DNA of 64,000 nt from Rhodospirillales bacterium (GCA_028818855.1 JAPPMY010000118.1:34694-98693); one strand, 5' to 3'; shown: positions 22,130-37,073, counted from the stretch's first letter. Translations and numbers: made by a program. The notes: generated by a model not told the origin, from the sequence alone.

Positions 22130-22669
22130 ATGGAGGCGGTCGGCGTGGCGCGTGTACTCGGTATCGATCCCGGCCTCCGCCGCACGGGCTGGGGCGTGAT
22201 CGAGACCGTGGGCAACCGGCTGCGTCATGTCGGCCACGGCGTGATCGGCACCGATGCCAAGGCAAGCGTGCCGGAACGCCTCCGCGCGCTGCACGAGGGC
22301 CTCTCGGAGATCGTCACGCGCTACGCGCCGGACGAGGCGGCGGTCGAGGAGACCTTCCTCAACCGCAACCCCGAGTCGACGCTCAAGCTCGGCCTCGCCC
22401 GGGGCGTCGCCCTGCTCGCGCCGGCGCTGGCCGATCTTCCCGTCCACGAGTACGCCGCGAACAGGATCAAGAAGGCGCTGGTGGGCGCGGGCCACGCCGA
22501 CAAGGAGCAGGTCGCCCTGATGGTCCGCCACCTGCTGCCCGGCGTCGGCGATGCGTCTACTGATGCCACCGACGCGCTGGCCGCGGCCATCTGCCACGCC
22601 CATGCCGCCGGCACCCATGCCCGCTGGCGGCCGGCGCCCGAGCCGGCGGCAGCGAAGCCCGGCCCATGA
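22130..22669 (+). CDS. ruvC: Crossover junction endodeoxyribonuclease RuvC
   Basis: RVLGIDPGLRRTGWGVIE, AVEETFLNRNPESTLKLGLARG; start at 22130 or GTG 22145. Confidence 0.94.
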   Translation: MEAVGVARVLGIDPGLRRTGWGVIETVGNRLRHVGHGVIGTDAKASVPERLRALHEGLSEIVTRYAPDEAAVEETFLNRNPESTLKLGLARGVALLAPALADLPVHEYAANRIKKALVGAGHADKEQVALMVRHLLPGVGDASTDATDALAAAICHAHAAGTHARWRPAPEPAAAKPGP

Positions 22670-23259
22670 TCGCCAAGCTGCGCGGCGTGCTCGACAGCGT
22701 GGGCGACGGCTGGGCCGTCGTCGATGTGGGCGGCGTCGGCTATCTCACCTACTGCTCCGCCGGCACGCTGTCGTCAATGCCGGCGCAGGGGCAGGCGGTG
22801 AGCCTCACCATCGAGACCGTGGTGCGCGAGGACCACATCCACCTCTACGGCTTCGCCAGCGAGCAGGAGCGCGACTGGTTCCGCCTGCTGCAGACCGTGC
22901 AGAGCGTGGGCGCGCGCCTCGCGCTTTCGATACTCGGCGCCCTGCCCGTGGCGGAACTCGCCGCCTGCATCGCCGCGCAGGACAGGGCGGGTCTCACGCG
23001 CGCGCCCGGCGTGGGGCCGAGGCTCGCCGCACGCATCCTGAGTGAGCTGGCGGAGAAGGCTCCGTCGTTGCCGGGCACCGCGCCCCTCTCTGCGGCTGCC
23101 GGCGGCACGGCGAACGCCGATGCGATCGCGGCGCTCGTCAACCTGGGCTACCGCCCGACCGAGGCCCACGGCGCGGTCTCGGGCGCAGTCCGCACGCTCG
23201 GCGATGAGGCCTCCGTCGAGGCCCTGATCCGGGCCGGCCTGAAGGAGCTTGCGCAATGA
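22666..23259 (+). CDS. ruvA: Holliday junction DNA helicase subunit RuvA
   Basis: [43 protein letters not shown] HhH motifs. Confidence 0.93.
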   Translation: MIAKLRGVLDSVGDGWAVVDVGGVGYLTYCSAGTLSSMPAQGQAVSLTIETVVREDHIHLYGFASEQERDWFRLLQTVQSVGARLALSILGALPVAELAACIAAQDRAGLTRAPGVGPRLAARILSELAEKAPSLPGTAPLSAAAGGTANADAIAALVNLGYRPTEAHGAVSGAVRTLGDEASVEALIRAGLKELAQ

Positions 23260-24302
23260 GCGACGCCCGGATCGTCGCCGGCGCGCCCGAGCCCGAGGAC
23301 AGGCTCGACACCGGGCTCAGGCCCCGCAAGCTCGATGACTTCGTGGGCCAGCGCGCGGTGCGCGAGAACCTGCGCATCTTCATCGCCGCTGCGGTCGAGC
23401 GTGGCGAAGCTCTCGACCACGTTCTCTTCTACGGGCCCCCCGGCCTCGGCAAGACGACGCTAGCGCAGATCGTCGCGCGCGAGCTCGGCGTCAACATCCG
23501 CGCAACCTCGGGCCCCGTCATCGCCCGCGCCGGCGACCTGGCCGCGATCCTGACGAACCTCAACGAGCGCGACGTCCTCTTCATCGACGAGATCCACCGG
23601 CTTAACCCGGCGGTGGAAGAGATCCTCTATCCCGCCATGGAGGACTCGCAGCTCGACCTGATCATCGGCGAGGGGCCGGGCGCGCGCTCGGTGCGTATCG
23701 ACCTGCCGCCCTTCACGCTGGTAGGCGCCACGACGCGCACGGGCCTCATCACCACGCCGCTGCGCGAGCGCTTCGGTATCCCGCTCAGGCTCGACTTCTA
23801 CGAGGTGGCCGAGCTGGTCGAGATCGTGACCCGCAACTCGGCGCTTCTCGATGTCGTGCTGAGCGCCGACGGAGCGGCGGAGATCGCCGCCCGCTCGCGC
23901 GGCACGCCCCGCATCGCCGGCCGGCTGCTGCGCCGGGTGCGCGACTTCGCGGCCGTGGCCGACGTCGGCACCATCGACGCCGGCGTTGCGGACCGCGCGC
24001 TCAACCGGCTCGAGGTCGATCAGCGCGGCCTCGATTCGATGGACCGGCGCTATCTCGTGTGCATCGCCGAGAACTACGGCGGCGGCCCGGTGGGGATCGA
24101 GACGATCGCGGCCGCACTCTCGGAACAGCGCGACGCCCTGGAGGAGGTGATCGAGCCCTTCCTGATCCAGCAGGGCTTCGTGCAGCGCACGCCGCGCGGC
24201 CGGGTGCTGACCCGGCACGGCTTCGCTCATCTGGGTCTGGCGCAGCCCGAGGACGCACCGCGCCAGCTCGCGCTTCTGGACGAAGGTCATGGCAGCCGTT
24301 GA
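23256..24302 (+). CDS. ruvB: Holliday junction DNA helicase RuvB
   Basis: [55 protein letters not shown]. Confidence 0.96.
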   Translation: MSDARIVAGAPEPEDRLDTGLRPRKLDDFVGQRAVRENLRIFIAAAVERGEALDHVLFYGPPGLGKTTLAQIVARELGVNIRATSGPVIARAGDLAAILTNLNERDVLFIDEIHRLNPAVEEILYPAMEDSQLDLIIGEGPGARSVRIDLPPFTLVGATTRTGLITTPLRERFGIPLRLDFYEVAELVEIVTRNSALLDVVLSADGAAEIAARSRGTPRIAGRLLRRVRDFAAVADVGTIDAGVADRALNRLEVDQRGLDSMDRRYLVCIAENYGGGPVGIETIAAALSEQRDALEEVIEPFLIQQGFVQRTPRGRVLTRHGFAHLGLAQPEDAPRQLALLDEGHGSR

Positions 24303-24759
24303 ACCGGGCGCATCGGCGGCATCCTTCGCGGGCCGGTTCGAGGGCGCGGAGCACGTCTATCCGCTCCGCGTCTACCATGAGGACACCGATGCCGGCGGCA
24401 TCGTCTACTACGCCAACTACCTCAAGTTCGCCGAGCGGGCGCGCACCGAGATGATGCGGAGCGCCGGCATCTCCCACGTCACGCTGCTGGGCGAGCACGA
24501 CGCGGCGTTCGTCGTGCGCCGCTGCACCGTGGACTACCGACAGCCGGCGCGCCTCGACGACGAGATCGAGGTGCGCACGACCATTGGCAGGGTGGCAGGC
24601 GCGCACATCGACGCCGTGCAGCGCGTGCACCGCCAGGGAGCGCTGCTGGCCACGGTCGGTCTCAAGCTTGGCTGCGTCGGCCGCAACGGCCGCGCCGTGC
24701 GGCTGCCCGGGCCGCTGCGCCGTGCGCTCTCCGAATTCGTGTCGTCGGATCAGCGGTAG
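24289..24759 (+). CDS. ybgC: Tol-Pal associated acyl-CoA thioesterase
   Basis: [30 protein letters not shown] hot-dog fold motif; directly upstream of tolQ. Confidence 0.93.
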   Translation: MAAVEPGASAASFAGRFEGAEHVYPLRVYHEDTDAGGIVYYANYLKFAERARTEMMRSAGISHVTLLGEHDAAFVVRRCTVDYRQPARLDDEIEVRTTIGRVAGAHIDAVQRVHRQGALLATVGLKLGCVGRNGRAVRLPGPLRRALSEFVSSDQR

Positions 24760-24768
24760 CGAGGAACC

Positions 24769-25502
24769 ATGGAGTCCGACCTTGTACGCGCCGTCGAGAT
24801 CGGCGCCAGTGCGGTCGCGGAGGACTTCTCCCTCTGGGGCCTGTTCCTGCAGGCAGACGTCATCGTCAAGGCCGTGATCGTGGTTCTTCTGATCGCATCG
24901 GTCTGGAGCTGGGCGATCATCTTCGACAAGTCGCTGCGCTACGCCCGTGCCCGGCGCCTCGCCGTCGAGTTCGAGCAGGCCTTCTGGTCCGGCGGCTCGC
25001 TCGATCAGCTCTACGACGATGTCGCCAGCAAGCGCAGCCACCCGATGACCGTGCTGTTCGCATCGGCGATGGAGGAGTGGCGCCGGTTCGCGAACCGCGG
25101 CACTCACCTCTCGTCGGACCGGCTGGAGGGTCTCCAGCGCCGCATCGCCTACGCCATGGACGCCGCGCTCAACCGGGAGCTGGATCAGCTCGAGCGTTAC
25201 CTGGGCTTCCTCGCCACGGTGGGCGCGACAGCGCCGTTCGTGGGCCTGTTCGGCACCGTCTGGGGCATCATGAACAGCTTCCAGTCGATCGCGGCCAGCA
25301 AGGACACTTCGCTCGCCGTGGTGGCGCCCGGCATCGCAGAGGCGCTGTTCGCGACCGCGCTCGGGCTGGTAGCCGCAATCCCGGCGGTGGTCGCCTACAA
25401 CAAGCTCAGCAGCGACCTCGATCGCTACGCCGGTCGCCTGGAAGCCTTCGGCACGGAGTTCCGGGCCCTCCTCGGCCGCCAGCTTGAGGAGCGCGCCGTC
25501 TG

Positions 25503-25503
<1 letters not shown>
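24769..25503 (+). CDS. tolQ: Tol-Pal system protein TolQ
   Basis: [63 protein letters not shown]. Confidence 0.95.
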
Positions 25504-25953
<450 letters not shown>

Positions 25954-25961
<8 letters not shown>

Positions 25962-26925
25962 ACGCGGCTGGCTCTTCTCCGCCATCCTCCACGCCGGCGT
26001 GGTCGTCGCCGTGGTGCTGGGCCTGCCGGACTTGTTCGAGAGCGATGCGCTCGATCCCAGCGAGCGGCCGATCGTGGTGAGCCTCGTCGAGATCGGCGAC
26101 GAGGCGAGCGCGCCGCCGGCCGAACCGGAACCCGTTGCCGAGCCGGAGCCTGAACCCGTAGTAGAGCCCGTGCCCGAGCCGGAGCCCATCCCGGAGCCGG
26201 AGGTAGTCGCCAAGCCCGAGCCGATCCCGGAACCGGTTCCCGAGCCCGAACCGGAAGTCGTCGCCGCTCTGGATCCCGAGCCGGTCATCGAGCCGGAACC
26301 GGAACCCGAGCCGCCGCCCCCGCCGGAGCCGGTTGCCGCTCCCGAACCAGAGCCGGAGCCCGTGACGAGGGAGCCAGAAGCCAAGCCGGATCCCCCGCCG
26401 GAGCCTGAGCCGGAAGCGCCGCCGCCGGTGCCGCTTGCCAAGCCTCCGGTCCAGAAGCCGAGCTTCGAGAAGTTGTTGAAGGACCTCGCCGAGGAAGAGA
26501 CTCCCGAGCCGCCCCCGGCAACGCCGGAGAAGGACGAAGAGACCTTCGAGGACCTGCTGGCCAGCCTTGCGGACGCCGAGGAGCAGCTTCCTGCGGACGC
26601 GGCCACGCGGGCGCCCCTGACAGGCCCGGCGCGCCAGACCATCACCGATGCCATCAAGCAGAAGGTCGAGAGGAACTGGAGCGTCCCGGCCGGCGTTCTG
26701 GATGCGGGCGAACTGGTGGTGACGCTCAGGATTCAGTTGGCGCCCGACGGTTCCGTCCGGCGGGTGGAAATCGTCGACGCCGACAGCGGCGCCAACTACC
26801 GGACCATGGCGGAGAGCGGCCGGCGCGCCGTGCTGAAGGCCAGTCCCTTCGAAATCTTGACGCGTTATGTGGACAGGTACGATGGTTGGCGCGACATCAC
26901 CATGACCTTCAGTCCGCCGGTGTAG
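25954..26925 (+). CDS. tolA: Cell-envelope integrity protein TolA with Pro/Glu-rich spacer
   Basis: N-terminal TM, long PEPEPV repeats, C-terminal TonB/TolA-like domain; between tolR and tolB. Confidence 0.88.
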
Positions 26926-26977
26926 GGGGCACGCCGTGCTCGCGCCTGATCGAATCAGAGGAAACGACGGTGCCACG

Positions 26978-28342
26978 ATGAGACGATTACTGACACTGAG
27001 TGGACACGTTGGGCGGAAGGCGCGCCGCGCCCTGCCGCTTTCGGCCGCCATCGCGATCGCCCTGGCGATGCTCGGAGCCGCCGCCACCGCGCGGGCGGAG
27101 CTTCGCGTGGACATCACGCGCGGGCACGTGGAGCCGCTGCCCATCGCGCTCGTCGACCTCGCCGGGTCGAGCGAGGCGGACGCGGAGGTCGGCAGCCAGA
27201 TCACCGAGGTGATCACCCGCAATCTGAAGCGCTCCGGCCTGTTCCGCCCCATCGATCCGGCCGCCTTCATCATCGAGCCCGGTGGGATGACCGTGCGGCC
27301 GCGCTTCCAAGACTGGCGGATCATCAACGCGCAGGCGCTGGTGACCGGCCGCGTGGTGCCGAGCGATGCGGGCCGGCTCTCGGTCGAGTTCCGCCTCTGG
27401 GATGTCTTCGCCGAGCAGGATCTGGTGGGGCTCAAGCTGAGCGGCGCGAGAGAGGCGTGGCGCTCCATCGCCCACACCATGTCGGACAAGATCTACGAGC
27501 GGCTGACCGGCGAGTCGGGGTACTTCCACACCCGAGTCGTCTACATCGCCGAGACCGGGCCGCCGGACAAGCGGATCAAGCGGCTCGCGATCATGGACCA
27601 GGACGGCCACAACCTGCGCTACCTGTCGGACGGCCGGCACCTGGTGCTGACCCCGCGCTTCTCTCCCACCGCGCAGGAGATCACCTATCTCTCCTACGAA
27701 GGCGGCGTGCCCAGGGTGTACCTCCGCCAGATCGACACCGGCCAGCAGGAGCTGCTCGGCGACTTTCCGGGCATGACGTTCGCGCCGCGCTTCTCGCCGG
27801 ACGGCAACCAGGTGGTGATGACGCTGGCGCGGAGAGGCAATTCGGACATCTTCGAGATGGACCTGCGCTCGCGCCAGGTCCGGCAGCTCACCGACAATCC
27901 GGCCATCGAGACCGCGCCCTGCTATTCGCCGGACGGCGCCTTCATCGCCTTCGAATCGGACCGGGGCGGCAGCCAGCAGATCTACGTCATGCGTCGGGAC
28001 GGCAGCGACGTGCGCCGCGTCACCTTCGGTAAGGGGCGCTACGGAACCCCGGTATGGTCTCCGCGCGGCGACCTGATCGCCTTCACCAAGAGCCATCAGG
28101 GACAGTTCTACATCGGCGTCATGAGACCCGACGGGAGCGGCGAGCGCATTCTGGCGCAGGACTACCTGGTCGAAGGCCCGACCTGGGCGCCGAACGGGCG
28201 CGTGCTCATGTTCTTCCGGTCGAGCTCGCGCGATCCCGACAGCGCCGAGCTGGTCACCATCGACCTGACCGGACGCAACGAACGCATTCTGTTCACGAGC
28301 ACGGCGGCGTCCGATCCGGCCTGGTCGCCGTTGATCCAATGA
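26978..28342 (+). CDS. tolB: Tol-Pal system beta-propeller protein TolB
   Basis: Signal peptide, [20 protein letters not shown], beta-propeller repeats [22 protein letters not shown]; start trimmed to 26978. Confidence 0.94.
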   Translation: MRRLLTLSGHVGRKARRALPLSAAIAIALAMLGAAATARAELRVDITRGHVEPLPIALVDLAGSSEADAEVGSQITEVITRNLKRSGLFRPIDPAAFIIEPGGMTVRPRFQDWRIINAQALVTGRVVPSDAGRLSVEFRLWDVFAEQDLVGLKLSGAREAWRSIAHTMSDKIYERLTGESGYFHTRVVYIAETGPPDKRIKRLAIMDQDGHNLRYLSDGRHLVLTPRFSPTAQEITYLSYEGGVPRVYLRQIDTGQQELLGDFPGMTFAPRFSPDGNQVVMTLARRGNSDIFEMDLRSRQVRQLTDNPAIETAPCYSPDGAFIAFESDRGGSQQIYVMRRDGSDVRRVTFGKGRYGTPVWSPRGDLIAFTKSHQGQFYIGVMRPDGSGERILAQDYLVEGPTWAPNGRVLMFFRSSSRDPDSAELVTIDLTGRNERILFTSTAASDPAWSPLIQ

Positions 28343-28526
28343 TGACCCAAAGCTATAGTCGCGCCGCCTCTCGCCGAATCGGTTTACTCGGCGGCGGCCC
28401 AGCTTCACGGCACGCAAGAACGCGCTGCGCCGTGCTTTGGCGCCTGAGGATCGGTGGATCGTTGGCCGGACGGGGACGGGACTCGGGCAGTCCCGCCGCC
28501 ACTCACTGACGAAAGGGAGCGTGTTG

Positions 28527-29075
28527 ATGCGACTGAGACTGATTGCAGCATTTGTGGTGGTGCTCGGGCTGGCGGCCTGCGAAAGCACACCCGACGACAC
28601 CGGAACGAGCAGCGGCGCAGGAGCCGATCAGACGACCGATACTGGAACGGCCTCCACTGACGACGTCATTGAGGAAGAGGCCACGACCGTTGCGGGTCTC
28701 GACCCGAGTCAGCCGCTGCCGGGATCGCAGGAACAACTGGTCCAGGAGGTCGGCGATCGCGTCTTCTTCGAGTTCGACAGCGCGGTCCTCGGCGCGGATT
28801 CCCGCCGCACGCTGGATCGGCAGGCCGAGTGGCTCAGGCTGTTCCCCGAAGTCGCGCTGGTCATCGAGGGGCACGCAGACGAGCGCGGTACGCGCGAGTA
28901 CAACCTCGCGCTTGGCGAACGCCGCGCCAACGCCGCCCGCGAATACCTGATCACGCAAGGCATCGGGCCTTCGCGGCTGAGAACGATCTCCTACGGCAAG
29001 GAGCGGCCTTACGCTCTCGGCCACAACGAAGAGGCATGGGCCCTGAATCGGCGCTCGGTCTCCGTCATCGACTAG
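28527..29075 (+). CDS. pal: Peptidoglycan-associated lipoprotein Pal
   Basis: Lipobox LGLAAC, VFFEFDSAVLGADSRRTLDRQAEWL, EGHADERGTREYNLALGERRANAAREYL. Confidence 0.95.
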   Translation: MRLRLIAAFVVVLGLAACESTPDDTGTSSGAGADQTTDTGTASTDDVIEEEATTVAGLDPSQPLPGSQEQLVQEVGDRVFFEFDSAVLGADSRRTLDRQAEWLRLFPEVALVIEGHADERGTREYNLALGERRANAAREYLITQGIGPSRLRTISYGKERPYALGHNEEAWALNRRSVSVID

Positions 29076-29098
29076 GAGGCCGGGGAGCCGGAAGAGCG

Positions 29099-30136
29099 AT
29101 GCGCTGCGGAACGGCCGCCGCGCCGAAGGCCGGCGCTCGCCGCCGGCGGCGGTGGATGATAGCGGCGCCGGCGACGGCACTGGCGGTGCTTCTGGCAGGC
29201 GCGGTGCTGCTGACGGCGACCGAAGCCAGCGCCCAGTCGACCGGCGAGCTCCGGGTGCAGATCCGCAACCTGACCAACCAGATTTCGAGCTTGCGCGGCC
29301 AGCTCGCCGACCTGGAGCGCGTGGTCCATGGCGGCGGCGAATCGCAGGGCACGGGGCCCGGCGCGGGCGAGGAAGGTAGCGCTTCGGAACGAAACAGCCG
29401 GCGTCTGGCGGAGCTCGAGGCCGACATTGACGAGGCCAGGGAATGGCGGCGCCGGGTCACCGGCCACTTCGAGGAGTTCGACAACACGCTCCGCCGGCTC
29501 GAAGACCGAATCGAGCGACTGGTCGCCGACGTGGACTTCAGGCTTTCGGCCCTCGAGCAGGGGCAGACTGGCGTGACAGGAAGCGCGGCCGTTGCCCCCG
29601 TCGGCGAGCAGAGCGCCGTTGCGCCCGCAGGCCAGGACCAGGCCGCCATCGCCGGTCAACCGGGAGAAGGCTACGAGCTATCCGCCGAGCCTCAAGTTCT
29701 CGGCACCATCCCCGCGGACGAGGCTGTGGACGAGCCGCCTCTGGCGGTGCTGACCCCGGACGAGCAGTACAGCGAGGCGTTCGGGCTTCTCGAAGAGGCG
29801 CGATTCGAGGAGGCGCACGACGCGTTCACGCGCTTTATCGACGCGAACCCCACCCACGACCGTGCGCAGAACGCTGCCTACTGGCGGGCCGAGAGCCTCT
29901 ACGCCAGGAAAATGTATCCGGAGGCGGCCAAGGCCTACGCGCTCAACCTCAGGCAGTATCCGGAAGGCCGCAAGGCGCCCGACAACATGGTCAAGCTCGG
30001 CATGGCGCTGCTCAAGCTCGGGCGTTCCGACGAGGCGTGCCGCACCTTCGCGCAGCTCGACCGGAACTTTCCCGACCCGCCGCTCAACATCCGCCGGGCG
30101 GCGCAACAGGGGCAGCGCCAGGCCAACTGCCCCTAG
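29099..30136 (+). CDS. cpoB: Tol-Pal system coordinator CpoB/YbgF
   Basis: Signal peptide, coiled coil, TPR-like C-terminus YSEAFGLLEEARFEEAHDAFTRFIDANP...; start uncertain. Confidence 0.88.
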   Translation: MRCGTAAAPKAGARRRRRWMIAAPATALAVLLAGAVLLTATEASAQSTGELRVQIRNLTNQISSLRGQLADLERVVHGGGESQGTGPGAGEEGSASERNSRRLAELEADIDEAREWRRRVTGHFEEFDNTLRRLEDRIERLVADVDFRLSALEQGQTGVTGSAAVAPVGEQSAVAPAGQDQAAIAGQPGEGYELSAEPQVLGTIPADEAVDEPPLAVLTPDEQYSEAFGLLEEARFEEAHDAFTRFIDANPTHDRAQNAAYWRAESLYARKMYPEAAKAYALNLRQYPEGRKAPDNMVKLGMALLKLGRSDEACRTFAQLDRNFPDPPLNIRRAAQQGQRQANCP

Positions 30137-30148
30137 GCAAGTCCGCGC

Positions 30149-31582
30149 GTGGCCGCGCCCCGCATCGTCGCACCCGAACAGGCCGGTCCTGGCGCGGCGC
30201 CCGTCGATGAGCGCGCCTTCGCAGCGCTCATGCAGCCCCTCGGTCCGTTCGAGCCTTCCCCGCGGATTGCCGTGGCGGTCTCCGGCGGCTCTGACAGCCT
30301 TGCGCTCTGCCTGCTCGCCGACCGCTGGACGCGGGCGCGGGGCGGCGCGGTCTTCGCGCTCACCGTCGATCACCGCCTGCGCCCGGAATCGGGGGCCGAA
30401 GCCGCTCAGGTCAAGCGCTGGCTCGCCGCCCGCGCCATCTCGCATCGGGCGTTGCGATGGACGCGCGCCCCGCCCACCGGGGCCACCCAGGCGGAGGCCC
30501 GCGCCGCGCGCCTCGCGCTTCTCGCCGGCTGGTGCCGGCGGGCGGGTATCCTCCACCTGCTGCTCGGCCACCAACGGGAGGATCAGGCCGGAACCGCGCT
30601 TCAGCGACTCGTCCACGGCAGCGGGATCGAAGGGCTTGCCGCCATGGCGCCGGTTCGCCTCGCGATGGAACCCGACGGCGGCGGTGTACGCCTGCTCCGC
30701 CCCTTGCTCTCCGTCCCCCGGGACGCGTTGACCGCGACGCTGGCGGACCATAATCAACCCTGGCTCGACGATCCGACCAATCGCGAGACCAAGCATTTGC
30801 GCCCCCGTCTGGCGACGGCGCTGGCGCGGCTGGGACCCGAAGGGCTCAGCGCTGCCCGGCTGGCCAGGGTTGCCGCGCGCGCTGCCGACGATCGCGCCGC
30901 GCTGGACCGGCTCTGCACCGACCTGCTGGCGGCGAGCGCGCACCCCGCGCCTGCCGGCTTCGTGACGCTTGACCTCGAAGTCCTGCGGCACGCACCACCG
31001 GCGCTCGCCTTGCGCGCGCTGGGCCGCGTCGTGACCACGGTCTCCGGCGCCCCGCATCCGCCCCGGCTGGAGCGCCTGGAGCGGCTCGCCCGGCGGCTGC
31101 TCGGCGATGATGATGTCAAGGCGGCTACACTCGGCGGCTGCAGGGTGGTCCCGCAAGGGGATGGACGAGTCGTCGTCTGCCGGGAACCCGCGTCGGTCAC
31201 GGAGGTTCTCTCTCTCGATCCGGGCGAGAGCGCGCTGTGGGACCGCCGATTCGTCGTCTCTCTCGGCCGCTCCGCCAGGCCGGGGCGCTTCGTCGTCCGC
31301 CGACTCGGCACGGACGGCCTGGCTCGCGCCCGTGCTGCGGCACGCGCGGCCGGCACACCGCTCAGGCCCGATCGCATTCCACCGCCGGCCCGGCCCGCGC
31401 TCCCCGCGCTGTTCGATCTTGACGGGCCGCTCGCCGCTCCCCACTTGCACTACAGGCGAACATCGCACCGGAACGAGGCTACGGCCGCAGCATTTGCGGC
31501 AGCGTTCGCACCGGCGCGCCCGTTGGCTCCAGGGCTTCCTGCAACCCTTCGCGTGTTGCCGTTACAGGATGAAGACAGTTGA
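30149..31582 (+). CDS. tilS: tRNA(Ile)-lysidine synthase TilS (GTG start)
   Basis: PRIAVAVSGGSDSLALCLLADRW PP-loop and LLGHQREDQAGT. Confidence 0.92.
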   Translation: MAAPRIVAPEQAGPGAAPVDERAFAALMQPLGPFEPSPRIAVAVSGGSDSLALCLLADRWTRARGGAVFALTVDHRLRPESGAEAAQVKRWLAARAISHRALRWTRAPPTGATQAEARAARLALLAGWCRRAGILHLLLGHQREDQAGTALQRLVHGSGIEGLAAMAPVRLAMEPDGGGVRLLRPLLSVPRDALTATLADHNQPWLDDPTNRETKHLRPRLATALARLGPEGLSAARLARVAARAADDRAALDRLCTDLLAASAHPAPAGFVTLDLEVLRHAPPALALRALGRVVTTVSGAPHPPRLERLERLARRLLGDDDVKAATLGGCRVVPQGDGRVVVCREPASVTEVLSLDPGESALWDRRFVVSLGRSARPGRFVVRRLGTDGLARARAAARAAGTPLRPDRIPPPARPALPALFDLDGPLAAPHLHYRRTSHRNEATAAAFAAAFAPARPLAPGLPATLRVLPLQDEDS

Positions 31583-31738
31583 CGAAACCGTTGAAGAGTC
31601 TATTGATCGTCCGTGAGGTGAATGTCGTGTACACTGTGCCGGCCGGGCGTTCGAATCGGACGCGCGGCAGCGGCGTCGCAGCCTCGTCTGCTGTGGCGGT
31701 GAGCGGAAGCGAACGCGGGGACAACCGGAGGCCGAACG

Positions 31739-33667
<1,929 letters not shown>

Positions 33668-33683
33668 CCGCCACAGCGCCGTC

Positions 33684-34799
33684 ATGACGGCGGCACCTCA
33701 GACGCAGCCGGCAATCGAAGACGCCGAGGCGATCCCGCCGGAGCCCCTTCCCGGCGGCGTCTATCTCAGGCCCTGCAACCCGGTCCCCGGCCCCGCGCTC
33801 GCCTTCGACCTGGTGGACGTGCTGTTTCGCGGCACACCGGGGCGCCGGCAGGTTCGGCTGCAGCAGGCCGTGCTCCACCGCTGGGCCGAGAGGAACGCGC
33901 CTGGTGCTGCGCACGAGATCGCCCGGCTGGGCGCCCGCCTGAGCGCGCCCCGCGGACCCGTCTGCGGCGTCGCGCTCGACCGGCCGCGCCTCATGGGCGT
34001 CCTCAACGTGACCCCGGACAGCTTCTCCGACGGCGGCGACTTTGCCGCGCAGGACGATGCGATCGCGCACGGCCGCGCCATGGCCGAAGCCGGCGCCGAC
34101 ATCGTCGACGTCGGCGGCGAATCGACCCGGCCCGGCTCGCACGCGCCGGACGAAGCGGAAGAAATGCGCCGGGTCATACCCGTGATTCGTGCGCTCGCAG
34201 GCGACGGCCTTCTGGTCTCGGTCGACACCCGCCGCGCCGCAGTGATGGAAGCCGCGCTCGACGCAGGCGCCCGCATCGTGAACGACATGAGCGCCCTCGG
34301 CCACGACCCGGATGCGCGTACGGTCGTCGCCCACAGCGGCGCGTGGGTCGTGCTCGCCCACATGCAGGGCACGCCCGAGACGATGCAGCAGGGGCCCCGC
34401 TACGACGACGCGAGCCTCGACGTGTTCGACGCGCTGGCCGCGCGCGTGGCTGCCGCCGAAGCCTGCGGTATCCCGCGGGCGCGGGTCATCGTCGATCCCG
34501 GCATCGGCTTCGGCAAGACCGCGCGCCACAACCTCGAAGTCCTGCGCGACCTCGCGCTGTTCCACGGCCTCGGCTGCCCGCTGCTTGTCGGCGCCTCGCG
34601 CAAGAGCTTCATCGGCCGGCTGAGCGCGGGCGAGACGCCCAAGGCGCGGCTGCCCGGCTCGCTCGCGGCCGGGTTGCACGCGCTCGGCGAAGGCGCGCAC
34701 ATCCTGCGGGTGCATGACGTCGCCGAGACCCGCCAGGCGCTCGCGATCTGGCGCGGCATTCGCGATCCCCAATCATCCATGCCGGAGATCCCACGTTGA
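33684..34799 (+). CDS. folP: Dihydropteroate synthase
   Basis: [53 protein letters not shown]. Confidence 0.94.
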   Translation: MTAAPQTQPAIEDAEAIPPEPLPGGVYLRPCNPVPGPALAFDLVDVLFRGTPGRRQVRLQQAVLHRWAERNAPGAAHEIARLGARLSAPRGPVCGVALDRPRLMGVLNVTPDSFSDGGDFAAQDDAIAHGRAMAEAGADIVDVGGESTRPGSHAPDEAEEMRRVIPVIRALAGDGLLVSVDTRRAAVMEAALDAGARIVNDMSALGHDPDARTVVAHSGAWVVLAHMQGTPETMQQGPRYDDASLDVFDALAARVAAAEACGIPRARVIVDPGIGFGKTARHNLEVLRDLALFHGLGCPLLVGASRKSFIGRLSAGETPKARLPGSLAAGLHALGEGAHILRVHDVAETRQALAIWRGIRDPQSSMPEIPR

Positions 34800-36202
34800 G
34801 CCAGACGACCGGCAACACCAGCGGCGAGGCACGCACCCTGTTCGGGACCGACGGCATTCGCGGCGTGGCGAACCGGGAGCCGATGACCGCCGAGACCGCC
34901 ATGAAGGTCGGCGCCGCCGCCGGCAGCCTCTTCGTGCGCGGCGACCACCGGCACCGCGTCGTCATCGGCAAGGACACGCGGCTCTCGGGCTACCTGTTCG
35001 AGCCGGCGCTGACGGCGGGCTTCGTCTCGGTCGGCATGGACGTGATCCTGGTGGGCCCCATGCCGACCCCGGCGGTCGCAATGCTCACCCGCGCGCTCCG
35101 GGCCGATCTCGGCGTGATGATCTCCGCCTCCCACAACCTCTTCGCCGACAACGGCATCAAGCTGTTCGGGCCGGACGGCTACAAGCTCTCCGACGAAACG
35201 GAAGCACGCATCGAGGCCGCGGTCGAGACTGGCACGCACGGACTGGCAGCGCCAGGGGCGCTCGGGCGGGCGCGGCGCCTCGAGGACGCCGAAGGCCGGT
35301 ACATCGAATTCGCAAAGACCAGCTTTCCGCAGCCGCTCGGCCTCGAAGGCCGGCGCATCGTGATCGACTGCGCCCACGGCGCCGCCTACAAGGTGGCACC
35401 CACCGTGCTTTGGGAGCTGGGCGCCGAGGTCATCACCATCGGTGCCGAGCCCGACGGCTTCAACATCAACAAGGGCTGCGGCTCGACCGACACGGCCCTG
35501 CTTGCCAGGACGGTGGTGGAGCGCAACGCAGATATCGGCATCGCGCTGGATGGCGACGCCGACCGGGTCGTGATGTGCGACGAGAACGGCGCGGTCATCG
35601 ACGGCGACCACATCATGGCGCTGATCGCCTCGAGCTGGGCGGATGGCGGGCGGCTCGAGGGCGGCGGCGTGGTCGCGACCGTCATGTCCAATCTCGGCCT
35701 GGAGCGCTATCTCGCGGGCATCGGCCTCGTTCTCGCGCGCACCCGCGTGGGCGACCGCTACGTCGTCGAGCACATGCGGGCGCACGGGTTCAACCTGGGC
35801 GGCGAGCAGTCGGGCCACATCGTCATGAGCGACCATGCGACCACCGGCGACGGCTTGATCGCGGCGCTCCAGACCTTGGCGGCGCTCGCGGCGACGGGGC
35901 GCCGGGCGAGCGACGTGACCGCGCTCTTCGCCCCCCTGCCCCAGGTGCTCCGCAACGTTCGCGTGGGCGGCGGCGATCCGCTGGAGAGCGAGCGGGCAAG
36001 AGCGGCGATCGCGGAAGGGAACGCACGGCTCGGCGAGGCGGGCCGCCTGGTCATCCGCAAGTCCGGCACCGAGCCCGTGATTCGCGTCATGGCGGAAGGC
36101 GATGACGAGGGGCTGGTGTCTGCGGTGGTCGACGACATAGCGGCGGCCGTCGTCGAGGCGGCCCGAGGAGCGGGCGAGCACACCGGCGCCCAGGCGCAAT
36201 GA
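34796..36202 (+). CDS. glmM: Phosphoglucosamine mutase (TTG start)
   Basis: [59 protein letters not shown]. Confidence 0.95.
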   Translation: MSQTTGNTSGEARTLFGTDGIRGVANREPMTAETAMKVGAAAGSLFVRGDHRHRVVIGKDTRLSGYLFEPALTAGFVSVGMDVILVGPMPTPAVAMLTRALRADLGVMISASHNLFADNGIKLFGPDGYKLSDETEARIEAAVETGTHGLAAPGALGRARRLEDAEGRYIEFAKTSFPQPLGLEGRRIVIDCAHGAAYKVAPTVLWELGAEVITIGAEPDGFNINKGCGSTDTALLARTVVERNADIGIALDGDADRVVMCDENGAVIDGDHIMALIASSWADGGRLEGGGVVATVMSNLGLERYLAGIGLVLARTRVGDRYVVEHMRAHGFNLGGEQSGHIVMSDHATTGDGLIAALQTLAALAATGRRASDVTALFAPLPQVLRNVRVGGGDPLESERARAAIAEGNARLGEAGRLVIRKSGTEPVIRVMAEGDDEGLVSAVVDDIAAAVVEAARGAGEHTGAQAQ

Positions 36203-36999
36203 AGGGCCGCGTGCTCATCGCCGCCGGCTCCGATTCGGGCGGCGGCGCCGGCATCCAGGCCGACATCAAGACCGTGACGGCCCTCGGCGGCTTTGCTGCG
36301 ACCGCGATCACGGCGCTCACCGCCCAGGACACGCGGACCGTGCACGGCGTCCATCCCGTGCCGGCGGACTTCGTCGCCGAGCAGATGCGCGTGGTCCTCG
36401 CCGACATCGGCGCCGACTGCATCAAGACGGGGATGATCCACAGCGTGCCCATCATCGAGGCGGTCGCCGAGACCGCGGAACGATACGCCGCCGGGGTTCC
36501 GCTCGTGGTCGATCCGGTCCTCGTGGCCAAGGGCGGGGCCTCGCTGCTGGAGCCTTCGGCCATGCGCGCGCTCGCAACCCGGCTCATCGGCCGTGCCGAC
36601 CTCGCGACCCCCAACATCCCGGAGGCGGAGCGGCTCACCGGCCTCACCATCTCGATGGTCGACGACATGGCTCGCGCGGCCGAGCAGATACACCGGCTCG
36701 GACCCAAGGCGGTTCTCGTCAAGGGCGGCCACCTGGATTCGGACGAGATCACCGATCTTTTGAGCCATCCCGGCGGCATCGAGCGCTTCCACGCCCCCAG
36801 GATCGAAAGCCGCCACACCCACGGCACAGGCTGCACGCTGGCATCCGCCATCGCCACGGGCATCGCGCAGGGGCTGTCGCTGGTCGATGCCGTGGCGCGG
36901 GCGCGGACCTACCTGCGCGCGGCAATCGAGGCGGCCCCCGGCTACGGCGCAGGCCACGGCCCGGTCAATCACGGCGTGACGGTGAACCCCTCCTCGTAG
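36199..36999 (+). CDS. thiD: Hydroxymethylpyrimidine/phosphomethylpyrimidine kinase
   Basis: [62 protein letters not shown]. Confidence 0.94.
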   Translation: MKGRVLIAAGSDSGGGAGIQADIKTVTALGGFAATAITALTAQDTRTVHGVHPVPADFVAEQMRVVLADIGADCIKTGMIHSVPIIEAVAETAERYAAGVPLVVDPVLVAKGGASLLEPSAMRALATRLIGRADLATPNIPEAERLTGLTISMVDDMARAAEQIHRLGPKAVLVKGGHLDSDEITDLLSHPGGIERFHAPRIESRHTHGTGCTLASAIATGIAQGLSLVDAVARARTYLRAAIEAAPGYGAGHGPVNHGVTVNPSS

Positions 37000-37073
37000 T
37001 CGCAACCCAGCGCAACAATCGGGTGGCTCGAGCTCCGGCGCGTCCCTAGTCTCAGGCGCTCGGGAGGAACGCC

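Noticed and set aside
33684-34799. Long N-terminal extension of FolP as a novel domain
   Set aside because: A ~100-aa extension is, to my knowledge, common in alphaproteobacterial dihydropteroate synthases; not compelling as novel.
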